Shown: positions 24,782 to 32,514 of the stretch, one piece after another
Layout of the letters: every line of letters starts with the position of its first letter
How positions within the stretch are numbered: position 1 is the stretch's first letter
Assembly (NCBI RefSeq): GCF_000241305.1
Contig: NZ_BAEH01000035.1
Span: 18,687-82,686 of the forward strand
From: Gordonia effusa NBRC 100432
Lineage (GTDB): Bacteria > Actinomycetota > Actinomycetes > Mycobacteriales > Mycobacteriaceae
Reading direction: 5' to 3'
Length of the DNA stretch: 64,000 bases
The notes under the pieces: model-generated
What the model was told of the DNA's origin: nothing
The model's database searches: none
What the model saw: the letters and a program-made list of their open reading frames with translations, nothing else
Position numbers and translations under genes: made by a program

Positions 24782-25333
24782 TTATAGTTGTGGCCACTGG
24801 AGGTTGAGGGCGTCGAGCCAGGGATCGAATGGGGTGCCGATGACGCCGAGGTTGTCGGTGACTGCTGTCGGGTTCTTTTCGATACTCAGTAGTGGTTTGT
24901 CGCTCACACCATACAAATTCGCGAGTTCAGTGACCGCTTGGCCGCCCGTTCGGATGCGGCCAGCTACCCCTGCATCGGTGCCATCGTCATCGATATCGGG
25001 ATCGTTGAGGTGGCTTAGATACACCAAGTCGGGTTGGGTTCCGGTGAGCCTCCAGGCACTGAAGGTGACACCGTATTCGTCACCGTCAACGCATAACACG
25101 GCGCGACCGGCTGGTAGTCCGGTGAAAAATTGTTCCTCATTGGAGTCAGTAACCGCGCCGGGCACGTCGATACTGACCTGCACTCCCAGTGGGCCGGGAT
25201 CGCTACGCCAGTCCAAATTGTTGGCCTGGCTGGGGTCCTTGTCGTTGAGTGCTCTTTCGACTTGATCAACTAAACGTTCACCATCAACTTCGGAAGAAAG
25301 ATCAGCAATGATGACTAATCCGTAAGTGCTCAC
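24782..25333 (-). CDS. Hypothetical strongly acidic protein (candidate immunity protein)
   Basis: A 183-aa protein from GTG 25333, whose start overlaps the previous stop (GTGA), so translation is coupled. It is very acidic (NDPDIDDDGTDAGVAG, SEVDGERLVDQVERALND) and predicted alpha/beta without signal peptide or TM helices. I recognise no domain. Acidic cytoplasmic proteins encoded just after a nuclease-tipped exported protein are typical of immunity partners. Here one gene lies between it and the 809-aa protein, so that assignment is an inference from position and charge only. Confidence 0.65.
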   Translation of the reverse strand: MSTYGLVIIADLSSEVDGERLVDQVERALNDKDPSQANNLDWRSDPGPLGVQVSIDVPGAVTDSNEEQFFTGLPAGRAVLCVDGDEYGVTFSAWRLTGTQPDLVYLSHLNDPDIDDDGTDAGVAGRIRTGGQAVTELANLYGVSDKPLLSIEKNPTAVTDNLGVIGTPFDPWLDALNLQWPQL

Positions 25334-26076
25334 AGAGAGGCGCCTTTCGGAAATTCTGGGTTGCCAGTGTTGCGGATACTCATGATTGCTAACGATTCAG
25401 CACGGGTCCGCAAAATAAGTTCTTCCACCCCGCTGCGATCATCAGCAACCAGCAAGTCACGTAACTCGGTGAAGAAATCAACAACCCGGGGTCCCTCACC
25501 TACTCGGGTACTGATCGGCGGATAGTCCCGTATGTGCTTGTCCGCTAATACCCACTCCACATCAGCAACCAACTCCTCACGAGATCGAGACTGACAAATC
25601 ACCCGCAACGCCACTAACCGCTGTTTTCCGGGGCCGAACATCCTCTCGTACATGGACCGATCGTCTGCTGCCAACCAGAACGCATGTGATTCTTCAGCCG
25701 CAGCGAGCCATTCGGCGGGGGTCGGGTTGGTGGCGAAGAGCTGGTCGTTGGCGGCCTGAGCGAAGATAGCGAGGGCTTCAGGGTTGAGCCACTCAGAGGC
25801 CCGGCGCCGCGGACCGTCAAACTGTAGATCCCGGGCATCCGCGCCGCGGTCACCAGTGTGTTTTGCTTGCATTGCGCGTCCGAGGAAGGCGTTGTAGGCG
25901 ATCAACTCCCCAATCGAGGAGGGGCTGAGGTAGATGTAACTCATCCACCAGCCGTCACAGCCGCCGGGGGTCAAGATCAGGTTGCGGCCCGAGCCGACTG
26001 CCTCCCACGGCTGTCCGAGGATGTCGATGGCCTCGTTGACCATTGTTTTCCATTCCCGCACTGATACTGACACCAT
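25330..26076 (-). CDS. Hypothetical protein downstream of the 809-aa nuclease-tipped protein
   Basis: A 248-aa soluble protein from ATG 26076 with AAGG upstream; ATG 26043 is possible. It is rich in Trp, Glu and Arg, mainly helical (EWLNPEALAIFAQAANDQLF, PAEWLAAAEESHAFWLAADD). I recognise no family. It begins 19 nt after the stop of the 809-aa protein and overlaps the next gene by 4 nt. The adjacency to a putative toxic C-terminal domain makes it the first candidate for an immunity or chaperone function. Confidence 0.65.
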   Translation of the reverse strand: MVSVSVREWKTMVNEAIDILGQPWEAVGSGRNLILTPGGCDGWWMSYIYLSPSSIGELIAYNAFLGRAMQAKHTGDRGADARDLQFDGPRRRASEWLNPEALAIFAQAANDQLFATNPTPAEWLAAAEESHAFWLAADDRSMYERMFGPGKQRLVALRVICQSRSREELVADVEWVLADKHIRDYPPISTRVGEGPRVVDFFTELRDLLVADDRSGVEELILRTRAESLAIMSIRNTGNPEFPKGASL

Positions 26077-26095
26077 GGCGCGCTACCTTACCTTT

Positions 26096-28525
26096 CTATT
26101 GGTGTGCACCGCTGGTAGCGGGCGCTGTCGTTGTCTTGGGCGGTTGGCTCAACCGAGGATCAGGGGTGAGCGCGGTAATGACGGCACTGATCACACCGGT
26201 TGCGTTGATCACCGCTGTACGCCACGTTTTGCTGATTTCAGCGTTCCCCGTCTTTAAGTCGATAACCCTCACGACCTCTTCCATCGCCTTGGTTACCCCG
26301 CCGACGGTCTGTTCCACCATTCTGGTGATGATCAGATCTGGGCGGACCGTACCTTTCGTCCCCCGCGGCGCCCATTCAAATCGCCCGGTGTCCGGGTTTG
26401 GTTGGAGGTGCATGGCTTTGAGGATGCTGGCTTCGGCGTGGGCAGCCCAGTCGTCACCAAGCAGGTCTTTGAGAATGCTGTCAACTTCAGATTTGACGAG
26501 TTCTTCAAAAATTTTGTGGACAGCGGTGCCGTAGGCTTGTGCGGACTTCTCGTAGATTTCCTGGACCTCGTTAGCAACCGCCGCAGATACGTCGGCGATC
26601 TGTTGGCCCAGTTCGTCAATTACCTTCTCGATGTACTCGTCGGTGGGCTTGCCGTCAGGGTCGAGATCAGTGTCGGGGTCGGGCGGGTCCGGCGGGGTGA
26701 GCAGTTGCGCAATGATCTTGAGGATCGTCTCGATGACCTCATGACCGGGGTGCGGCTCACCTAGCCGCGGCCGTGTCGGCGACGTGCCTTCACCAGGCCC
26801 GTCAGGAGTTTGCGGTTCGCCAAACGGCGGATCATTCTCGGGGTCGATGCTAGGTGGTCGGTGATCTGAGGGCGGACGCTGCCCGGGAATCTCCACTGGT
26901 GGTTCCTGGGGATCGGGGTCGGTTCCCGGACGGTCACCAGGCTGATCCCCTTCACCGGGCTCGTTGCCACCCTCACCCGGCTGGTCACCAGGTTGCTGCC
27001 CGCCGGGCTCACCACCAGGCTGATCCCCTTCACCGGGCTGGTCGCCACCCTCACCGGGTTGGTCGCCAGGTTGCTGCCCGCCGGGCTCACCACCGGGCTG
27101 ATCTCCCTCACCGGGCTCGTTGCCACCCTCACCCGGTTGATCGCCAGGCTGCTGCCCACCGGGCTCACCACCAGGCTGGTCCCCGCTGCCTGGTTCGTCG
27201 CCGGTGCCGGGGCGCGGTTGGGGACTGGGATTGCGTCGCCGAGATTCGTCATCAAACGCTCGACGTACCCGATCAATGATCCCTTGCAGGCGTTTCTTTT
27301 CTTCTGGACTGAGCGGACTCTTTTTTATGTCCCTCTCGAACTGATCGAGTTTGTCGCGCATCCTCTGATTGCTTTCGTCAAACTCGTCCGGACTTAACTG
27401 CTGCAGCCTGCGCTGCAACTCTCCCGCCAGATCACGCTCAAGACGTTCGAGCTCTTCAATTATTCGATCAATGTTTTGCGACGGCGACCCAGGCGGCACC
27501 GGACGCACTGGCGGCTTCGGTCGAACGGGTGGCTTACGCTGAAACAGACGAGGCAAAATCCGCACTATGCCAAGCCACGCTGGCTGCAGCTGACCATCAG
27601 CCGAACCATCCTTGCCGCCACCACTATCACCACTGCCGTTGTTCTGTCCCTCCCCAGAATCTTGACTCTCCCCGCTAGGGGCTATCGGGCTACCACTCCC
27701 ACCGTCACTTTGCCCGCCACCGTCACTTTGGCCGCCGCCATCACTTTGACCACCACCGTCGCTCTGGCCGCCGCCTATCTGCTGAGGGGATTCATCCATC
27801 CCTGACTGATCAGGGCCAGCCGGTGTGTCGGGTGTCCGATTGGTTATCTCGTCGGGTGCCGACGGTCCAGAAGGTACGACCGTGGCCACCGTGCGGCGAT
27901 TGACACTGATCGCACCCGCGGTGACCGCACCGGCACCCGCGAGCAGCCATACCCACACCGGAATCTGATCCCCGTCACGGTCGCCGGCCGGAGGCGGTTG
28001 CGGAGCCGGCCCCACACTCGGACGCAGCCCTGGCGCAGCCGGCGCGCTCGGCGCTGCAGGTGTTCGTGGGGCGGCAGGTACACGCGGAACGCTCGTTCCG
28101 GCCTGTTGCGTCGGCACCGCCGGCACGGGAGCAGGTGGCGTGCGGCCAGTAGCGGGCGCTCGTGGCGCAGGAGCCGCCGGGCCACGTTGCCCTGGTGCAG
28201 GCACAATGGGGGTGCCATTGCCCTCACCAGGACCTGGACCGGGGTTAGCGCCGATACCAACGCCGCCGCCGCTGCCGTTGTTAGTGCCGGTCGTCGGTGG
28301 TGGCGTGTTCTGAGTAGGCGGCGGGGTGTAGGTCGGAACACTGATACACGGCCAATTCGACCCATACTGGGCCCGCATCGCATCGCACAACGCATCAGCA
28401 TGGACTGGTGACTGTTCAGCGGCTATGGTTGCCGCGCCAATACCACCTCCGATGCCCAGCAGCGACAACGCCGCTATACCCGCCGCGGTACGCCGCGACC
28501 ACCACCGCCGGTCCGACCGTTTCAT
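26096..28525 (-). CDS. Large signal-peptide/TM repeat protein with RecB-like PD-(D/E)XK C-terminus
   Basis: An 809-aa protein, ATG 28525 overlapping the upstream stop. Layout: signal peptide (1-43, RRTAAGIAALSLLGIGGG), mature start with a cysteine pair (CDAMRAQYGSNWPC), Pro/Ala/Gly linker (65-185), one TM helix (190-208, VWVWLLAGAGAVTAGAISV) followed by NRR, four 6-residue GGGQSD-type repeats (251-275), basic PVRPKPPVRP, coiled coil (350-425), three 26-residue DQPGG repeats (451-529), and a C-terminal globular domain (600-790). That domain has GTAVHKIFEE (near 666), RPDL (727) and VIDLKTG (755), the order of RecB/Cas4-type nucleases; the later Q-x3-Y motif is not evident. The architecture suggests a surface or polymorphic effector. 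The TM orientation would leave the nuclease inside, which is unexplained. Confidence 0.75.
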   Translation of the reverse strand: MKRSDRRWWSRRTAAGIAALSLLGIGGGIGAATIAAEQSPVHADALCDAMRAQYGSNWPCISVPTYTPPPTQNTPPPTTGTNNGSGGGVGIGANPGPGPGEGNGTPIVPAPGQRGPAAPAPRAPATGRTPPAPVPAVPTQQAGTSVPRVPAAPRTPAAPSAPAAPGLRPSVGPAPQPPPAGDRDGDQIPVWVWLLAGAGAVTAGAISVNRRTVATVVPSGPSAPDEITNRTPDTPAGPDQSGMDESPQQIGGGQSDGGGQSDGGGQSDGGGQSDGGSGSPIAPSGESQDSGEGQNNGSGDSGGGKDGSADGQLQPAWLGIVRILPRLFQRKPPVRPKPPVRPVPPGSPSQNIDRIIEELERLERDLAGELQRRLQQLSPDEFDESNQRMRDKLDQFERDIKKSPLSPEEKKRLQGIIDRVRRAFDDESRRRNPSPQPRPGTGDEPGSGDQPGGEPGGQQPGDQPGEGGNEPGEGDQPGGEPGGQQPGDQPGEGGDQPGEGDQPGGEPGGQQPGDQPGEGGNEPGEGDQPGDRPGTDPDPQEPPVEIPGQRPPSDHRPPSIDPENDPPFGEPQTPDGPGEGTSPTRPRLGEPHPGHEVIETILKIIAQLLTPPDPPDPDTDLDPDGKPTDEYIEKVIDELGQQIADVSAAVANEVQEIYEKSAQAYGTAVHKIFEELVKSEVDSILKDLLGDDWAAHAEASILKAMHLQPNPDTGRFEWAPRGTKGTVRPDLIITRMVEQTVGGVTKAMEEVVRVIDLKTGNAEISKTWRTAVINATGVISAVITALTPDPRLSQPPKTTTAPATSGAHQ
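26941..27174 (-). repeat. Three tandem 78-bp repeats (26-residue Gly/Pro/Asp/Glu unit)
   Basis: Copies begin at 26941, 27019 and 27097, each 78 bp and nearly identical, with a partial copy after 27175. They encode GEGDQPGGEPGG-QQPGDQPG-type units in the 809-aa protein. Such repeats usually form an extended spacer across a cell envelope and vary in copy number by slippage. Confidence 0.85.
27702..27773 (-). repeat. Four tandem 18-bp repeats (GGGQSD unit)
   Basis: Four 18-bp copies begin at 27702, 27720, 27738 and 27756 and encode six-residue Gly/Gln/Ser/Asp units just after the TM helix of the 809-aa protein. Likely a flexible linker of variable length. Confidence 0.8.
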
Positions 28526-28836
28526 CGGTTGCCCATGATCGCGGCAATGATGGCGTCAGCGCCGGCCCAAAACCAACGTCCGGCGATCGACATCACTAGG
28601 AAGAACACCAGAAAGACCGGGATCGGTCCCCATCGGTCAGACCAGCCGGACATACTCGTCAAATTTGCCGCGGCAACAATCAACAAAAGTGTCCCGGCGA
28701 TGAAGAGCACCACTTTGAGGACCGGGATACCGCCCGCGCTGGCGTCACCGGCGGGTTCGCTCGCAGCGCCGCCGTCGCTGCGCTGTACACCTTCAACGCG
28801 CGGGATAGGTGTGGTGTCAGCAGAACTATGAGTCAT
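28522..28836 (-). CDS. Small two-helix membrane protein of the effector locus
   Basis: 104 aa from ATG 28836, with GGGGAG 9 nt upstream; a longer frame to 28863 is less likely. An N-terminal hydrophilic part (1-36) precedes two TM helices: VLKVVLFIAGTLLLIVAAAN, and WGPIPVFLVFFLVMSIAG. I recognise no family. Its stop overlaps the start of the 809-aa gene (ATGA), which argues that the two products are made together and may form a membrane complex. The gap to the MspA-like gene is 59 nt. Confidence 0.7.
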   Translation of the reverse strand: MTHSSADTTPIPRVEGVQRSDGGAASEPAGDASAGGIPVLKVVLFIAGTLLLIVAAANLTSMSGWSDRWGPIPVFLVFFLVMSIAGRWFWAGADAIIAAIMGNR

Positions 28837-28895
28837 CTCGGTATCTCCCCGGATCTCGAACAAGTAGTGGTCACCGTGTTAACGGCGCTCAGCGT

Positions 28896-29525
28896 TTACA
28901 GGTAGTGAGGTTTGCCATAAACGTGAATAGTGTTGTCGTTCAACGGCGTTGAAATCGCCACCGACACATAAGCACGGACCGCGACCGGCCCCAAACACCC
29001 CGACACCTTCACATGCACCCCATCAAGCTCCACCCCAGCATGCGCAGCAGCAAGCTTCTTCGACCCAAACGACACATCCGAAATCGTGCCCGGCCGCAAC
29101 GTCGTAGACACATTCGGCAACACCTGCGCGCCAATCACCAACGCCGGCGGATACGTAATCGACATCTGCGCCGTCGGACCACCGGTCACCCCAAGAGTGA
29201 CCCCCGACGTCACATCGGTATTACACGCGACAGCAAACCCCACCGACAACGCACCGGAGTTCACCGCAACCTTCCCTGCCCCGCGAATGTCCGCCGTCCC
29301 CTTCAACGACAAATACCCTTCACGCGTCCACGGACTCTGATCCAACGGAGGCACCGACCGCACCTTCTCGTTCAACTTCGACGCCGAAACCACCCAGCCG
29401 TCGTCAGTCCGCTTCGACACCGACCGATCAGCAAACGATGACGCAGACGCTGTCCCAGCTCCGAATACACCTAGAACCGTCGCGATCAACACAACGACGG
29501 ACCCCACCCGCTCTCGATCTACCAC
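28896..29525 (-). CDS. MspA-family porin
   Basis: 209 aa from GTG 29525 with GAGGGGGAAA upstream; the longer frame to 29633 has no ribosome site. The signal peptide (VLIATVLGVFGAGTASA) is followed by a beta-rich mature domain with GWVVSASKLNEKVRSVPPLD, SPWTREGYLSLKGTADI, SVGFAVACNTDV and the C-terminal ISTPLNDNTIHVYGKP, which match the MspA fold. Two cysteines (CNTD, SGCLG) could form a disulfide. MspA proteins are octameric mycomembrane channels. It is the first gene of the minus-strand run containing the 809-aa protein, so a channel-plus-effector link is possible. Confidence 0.8.
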   Translation of the reverse strand: MVDRERVGSVVVLIATVLGVFGAGTASASSFADRSVSKRTDDGWVVSASKLNEKVRSVPPLDQSPWTREGYLSLKGTADIRGAGKVAVNSGALSVGFAVACNTDVTSGVTLGVTGGPTAQMSITYPPALVIGAQVLPNVSTTLRPGTISDVSFGSKKLAAAHAGVELDGVHVKVSGCLGPVAVRAYVSVAISTPLNDNTIHVYGKPHYL

Positions 29526-29682
29526 TTTCCCCCTCGGATCTCGATGCACGTTCGGTGCGACGTAGTTATACCCGAATACAAGATCACATATGTCTGGTTT
29601 GCGCAACAATACAGGCAACAAACGGAGTGTCAAGGTTAGCCAAGGCGCTTGTGGCGCACCCTGAACCTGCAGCGGCGCGACC

Positions 29683-30552
29683 CTACTTCTTCGCGTATTC
29701 GTAGAAGCCCTGCCCGGACTTCTTACCGACGCGCCCGGCCTCGACCATTCGCAGCAGCAGTGGTGGCGGCGCGAATAGGGGTTCGCGGTACTCGTCGTAC
29801 ATCTTGTCGGCGATGGCTTTGACGGTATCCAGCCCCACCATGTCGCTGAGTTTCAACGGGCCCATCGGATGTGCGCAGCCGAGCACCATCGCACGGTCGA
29901 TATCGTCGACGGTGGCATAGCCCCCTTCGACCATCCGGATCGCCGACAACAGGTACGGCACCAGCAGCGCGTTGACCACGAACCCGGAGCGATCAACACA
30001 GCGCACGACCTGTTTGCCGAGGACGTCATGCGCGAAAGCTTCTGCACGACAATAAGTTTCGTCGCTGGTATCCAGCGTGGTGACCAGCTCCACCAACGGC
30101 AGCACGGGAACCGGGTTAAAGAAATGCATCCCGACGACCCGGCGAGGATTGGCGGTAGCCATCGCGATCTTCATGATCGGGATCGACGAGGTATTCGACG
30201 CCAGCACGGCGTCGGGATCGGTAACAATGGCGTCGAGTTTGCCGAAGAGTTCGGTTTTGATGGCCTCATCTTCGATGATCGCTTCGATCACCAACTGACG
30301 ATCGGCGAAGTCGGCGAGTTCGCAGGTGAATCGCAAGCAGTCGACCGCTTGATCGCGTTCGCGACCGGTGAGTTTCCCGCTGGATACGCCGCGGTCGAGC
30401 GACTTAAGGATTCGGGCGCGTCCGGCCTCGAGTAATCCGGCGCTCGATTCGAAGATGAGAACGTCGGCCGACGCACGCGCGCAGACCTCGGCGATACCCG
30501 CGCCCATCTGCCCGGCCCCAACGATGCCCACCCGAGAAACGCTCGAAACCAT
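29683..30552 (-). CDS. fadB2: 3-hydroxybutyryl-CoA dehydrogenase
   Basis: 289 aa from ATG 30552 with AAGGA upstream; a 24-nt extension is possible. The N-terminal NAD motif is GIVGAGQMGAGIAEVCARA (about residues 8-26). The catalytic region MHFFNPVPVLPLVELV holds the His, with Ser and Asn in SNTSSIPI. The C-terminal domain has RSGFVVNALLVPYLLSAI and ends KKSGQGFYEYAKK. It converts (S)-3-hydroxybutyryl-CoA to acetoacetyl-CoA in fatty-acid and butyrate metabolism. It lies downstream of aceA on the same strand, as icl1-fadB2 in M. tuberculosis, but after a 306-bp structured gap. Confidence 0.92.
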   Translation of the reverse strand: MVSSVSRVGIVGAGQMGAGIAEVCARASADVLIFESSAGLLEAGRARILKSLDRGVSSGKLTGRERDQAVDCLRFTCELADFADRQLVIEAIIEDEAIKTELFGKLDAIVTDPDAVLASNTSSIPIMKIAMATANPRRVVGMHFFNPVPVLPLVELVTTLDTSDETYCRAEAFAHDVLGKQVVRCVDRSGFVVNALLVPYLLSAIRMVEGGYATVDDIDRAMVLGCAHPMGPLKLSDMVGLDTVKAIADKMYDEYREPLFAPPPLLLRMVEAGRVGKKSGQGFYEYAKK

Positions 30553-30664
30553 ACGAAAATCCTTACGCACCAACAAAATTGGCTACACAGTAGCCAATGG
30601 AACCGCCACCAGGACGGGCAACAAAAGGTTAGTCATCCCGCTGGGCGACGCTGACTCGAAGATG

Positions 30665-30737
30665 TGAAATATCGTCCCCCTCAGTGAGACCGAAGGGCAT
30701 ATTGCCCTCGGACGTCCCTCACGGGGCCGAAATTTCA
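30665..30737. repeat. 73-nt near-palindromic stem-loop
   Basis: The outer stem pairs 30665-30679 with 30723-30737 (13 of 15 positions). The middle stem pairs TGAG 30685-30688 with CTCA 30718-30721. The inner stem pairs 30690-30698 with 30704-30711, with one bulge and an ATATT loop. It could be a small RNA element, an attenuator for fadB2, or a palindromic intergenic repeat. I cannot see another copy in the window. Confidence 0.6.
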
Positions 30738-30794
30738 AACAGAGCGGAGGGTAAACCTGCAGGGGAACGCCCAAAAAACCAATCACCTACAAGT

Positions 30795-30829
30795 CAGGCG
30801 GCCCGCAACGGAAAGTCACGAGCCGCCTG
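30795..30829 (-). terminator. Terminator after aceA
   Basis: CAGGCGGC (30795-30802) pairs with GCCGCCTG (30822-30829) around a 19-nt loop, 30 nt past the aceA stop. On the minus strand a run of six T (near 30772) follows after about 20 nt. It is a plausible intrinsic terminator, weaker than canonical. Confidence 0.5.
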
Positions 30830-30858
30830 CTTGTTCGCTAAAGACGCCGAGAGGGGGA

Positions 30859-32151
30859 CTAGTGGAACTGGCCCTCTTCGGTCGAGCCCTTCAGCGCCGC
30901 GGTCGACGTGTTGGGGTCAACCGTGGTTGCGATCCGGTCGAAGTAGCCGGCGCCAACCTCACGCTGGTGCTTGGTGGCGGTGTAACCGCGCTCCTCAGCA
31001 GCGAACTCGCGCTCCTGCAGGTCGACGTAGGCCGACATCTGGTTGCGGGCGTAGCCGTAAGCCAGGTCGAACATCGAGTAGTTGAGGGCGTGGAAGCCGG
31101 CCAGGGTGATGAACTGGAACTTGAAGCCCATCGCGCCGAGCTCGTTCTGGAACTTGGCGATGGTGTCGTCGTCCAGGTGCTGCTTCCAGTTGAAGGAAGG
31201 CGAGCAGTTGTAGGCCAGCAGCTGGTCGGGGAATTCCGACTTGACGGCCTCGGCGAACTTCTTGGCGACCTCGAGATCGGGCTTGCCGGTCTCCATCCAG
31301 ATCAGGTCGGCGTAAGGAGCGTAGGCCTTCGCACGGGCGATGCAGGGCTCGATGCCCTTCTGCACGTTGTAGAAGCCTTCGCTGGTGCGCTCGCCGGTGA
31401 CGAATGGCTTGTCGCGATCGTCAACGTCGGAGGTGATCAGGGTGGCGGCTTCGGCGTCGGTACGCGCGATGACGACGGTGGGGGTACCGGCGACGTCGGC
31501 GGCCAGGCGAGCCGAGGTCAGGGTGCGGATGTGCTGCTGGGTGGGGATGAGCACCTTGCCACCGAGGTGGCCGCACTTCTTCTCCGAAGCGAGCTGATCT
31601 TCCCAGTGGGTACCGGCGGCACCAGCGGCGATCATCGCCTTCTGCAGTTCGTAGACGTTGAGCGCGCCACCGAAGCCGGCTTCACCGTCGGCGACGATCG
31701 GGACGAGCCAGTTGTCGACAGACTTGTCACCCTCGGTAGCGGCGATCTCGTCGGCGCGCAGCAGTGCGTTGTTGATGCGGCGAACGACGGCCGGAACCGA
31801 GTTGGCCGGGTACAGCGACTGGTCGGGGTAGGTGTGGCCGGACAGGTTGGCGTCACCGGCGACCTGCCAACCCGACAGGTAGATGGCCTTGAGGCCGGCG
31901 CGAACCTGCTGCACAGCCATGTTGCCGGTCAGCGCACCGAGCGCGTTGATGTAGGAGTCGTCACCCTTGGTGACACCCTCCCAGAGGATTTCCGCGCCGC
32001 GGCGAGCGAGGGTGTTCTCCTCGACGACCGATCCCTGGAGATCGGCGACCTGCTGCGCGGTGTAATCGCGGGTGATGCCCTTCCAGCGCGGGTTGGTGTC
32101 CCAATCCTGCTGGATTTCGGCGGCGGTACGTGGCTTACCGACGTTGCTCAT
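30859..32151 (-). CDS. aceA: Isocitrate lyase
   Basis: A 430-aa protein, the normal length of the short bacterial/actinobacterial form (Icl1). ATG 32151. The catalytic signature [10 protein letters not shown] is at about residues 190-199. The substrate-binding residues lie in [21 protein letters not shown] and the FNWKQHLDD loop. It splits isocitrate to glyoxylate and succinate, the first step of the glyoxylate shunt, needed for growth on acetate and fatty acids. RamB-like boxes lie upstream, ramB itself is close by, and fadB2 follows. Codon use is that of a strongly expressed gene (GC3-rich, few rare codons). Confidence 0.97.
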   Translation of the reverse strand: MSNVGKPRTAAEIQQDWDTNPRWKGITRDYTAQQVADLQGSVVEENTLARRGAEILWEGVTKGDDSYINALGALTGNMAVQQVRAGLKAIYLSGWQVAGDANLSGHTYPDQSLYPANSVPAVVRRINNALLRADEIAATEGDKSVDNWLVPIVADGEAGFGGALNVYELQKAMIAAGAAGTHWEDQLASEKKCGHLGGKVLIPTQQHIRTLTSARLAADVAGTPTVVIARTDAEAATLITSDVDDRDKPFVTGERTSEGFYNVQKGIEPCIARAKAYAPYADLIWMETGKPDLEVAKKFAEAVKSEFPDQLLAYNCSPSFNWKQHLDDDTIAKFQNELGAMGFKFQFITLAGFHALNYSMFDLAYGYARNQMSAYVDLQEREFAAEERGYTATKHQREVGAGYFDRIATTVDPNTSTAALKGSTEEGQFH

Positions 32152-32514
32152 TAGCTACTTCGCTTTCTTCTACTGCGACCGGTTTCGAATCGCTGTCGTC
32201 AAGGCTGTCGTCAAGGCGAGAGAATCTTGCAAAACCTTCGGCGCCTCTAGGCGGTGCCTTCATCGAGGATGCCACAGACTAAACCCCCAGGTCCAACCCC
32301 TTTCAACTGCAAAAATGGGTTAGCTTTTCCCGTAACCTTGCAAATTTTGCGAAACTGGTCGTGTGAATCTTTTGGCGACGCCGGCAAAAAGTACGCGCGT
32401 ACTGGGATTTTGGCCGCCGGCATCAAAGAGCCAGCAGCGAGCCGCTCGACGCCGGGGGTCGGTCGTCGCGCCCGCCAGACCCTCGATCAGTGAAGAATTT
32501 CACACACCCGCGCA
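32152..32514 (-). promoter_or_regulatory. 363-bp aceA upstream region with RamB-like boxes
   Basis: No gene lies here. It contains several elements related to the RamB consensus known from Corynebacterium (A/T-AACTTTGCAAA): CTTGCAAAAC at 32226-32235, ACTGCAAAAA at 32306-32315, CTTGCAAATT at 32338-32347 and the adjacent TTTGCGAAAC at 32347-32356. Clustered sites before aceA, next to ramB, fit carbon-source control of the glyoxylate shunt. The aceA core promoter is probably between 32160 and 32260. Confidence 0.6.

Larger units (their letters stand above)
30553..30858 (-). other. 306-bp gene-free gap between aceA and fadB2 with strong RNA structure
   Basis: No credible ORF with a ribosome site. 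It holds a 73-nt multi-tier hairpin (30665-30737) and a second hairpin (30795-30829) followed, in the aceA direction, by a T-rich stretch. The fadB2 promoter probably lies between 30553 and 30665. Confidence 0.7.

Noticed and set aside
26096..28525. Type VII (WXG100/LXG) or YD-repeat polymorphic toxin
   Set aside because: No WXG or LXG helix pair, no YD or Rhs repeats, and no ESX genes nearby; a normal signal peptide is present instead.
30862..32154. 430-codon open frame on the plus strand opposite aceA
   Set aside because: It mirrors aceA in a GC-rich gene with strong codon bias; composition (Gly/Val/Asp/Leu without domain motifs) is that of an antisense shadow.
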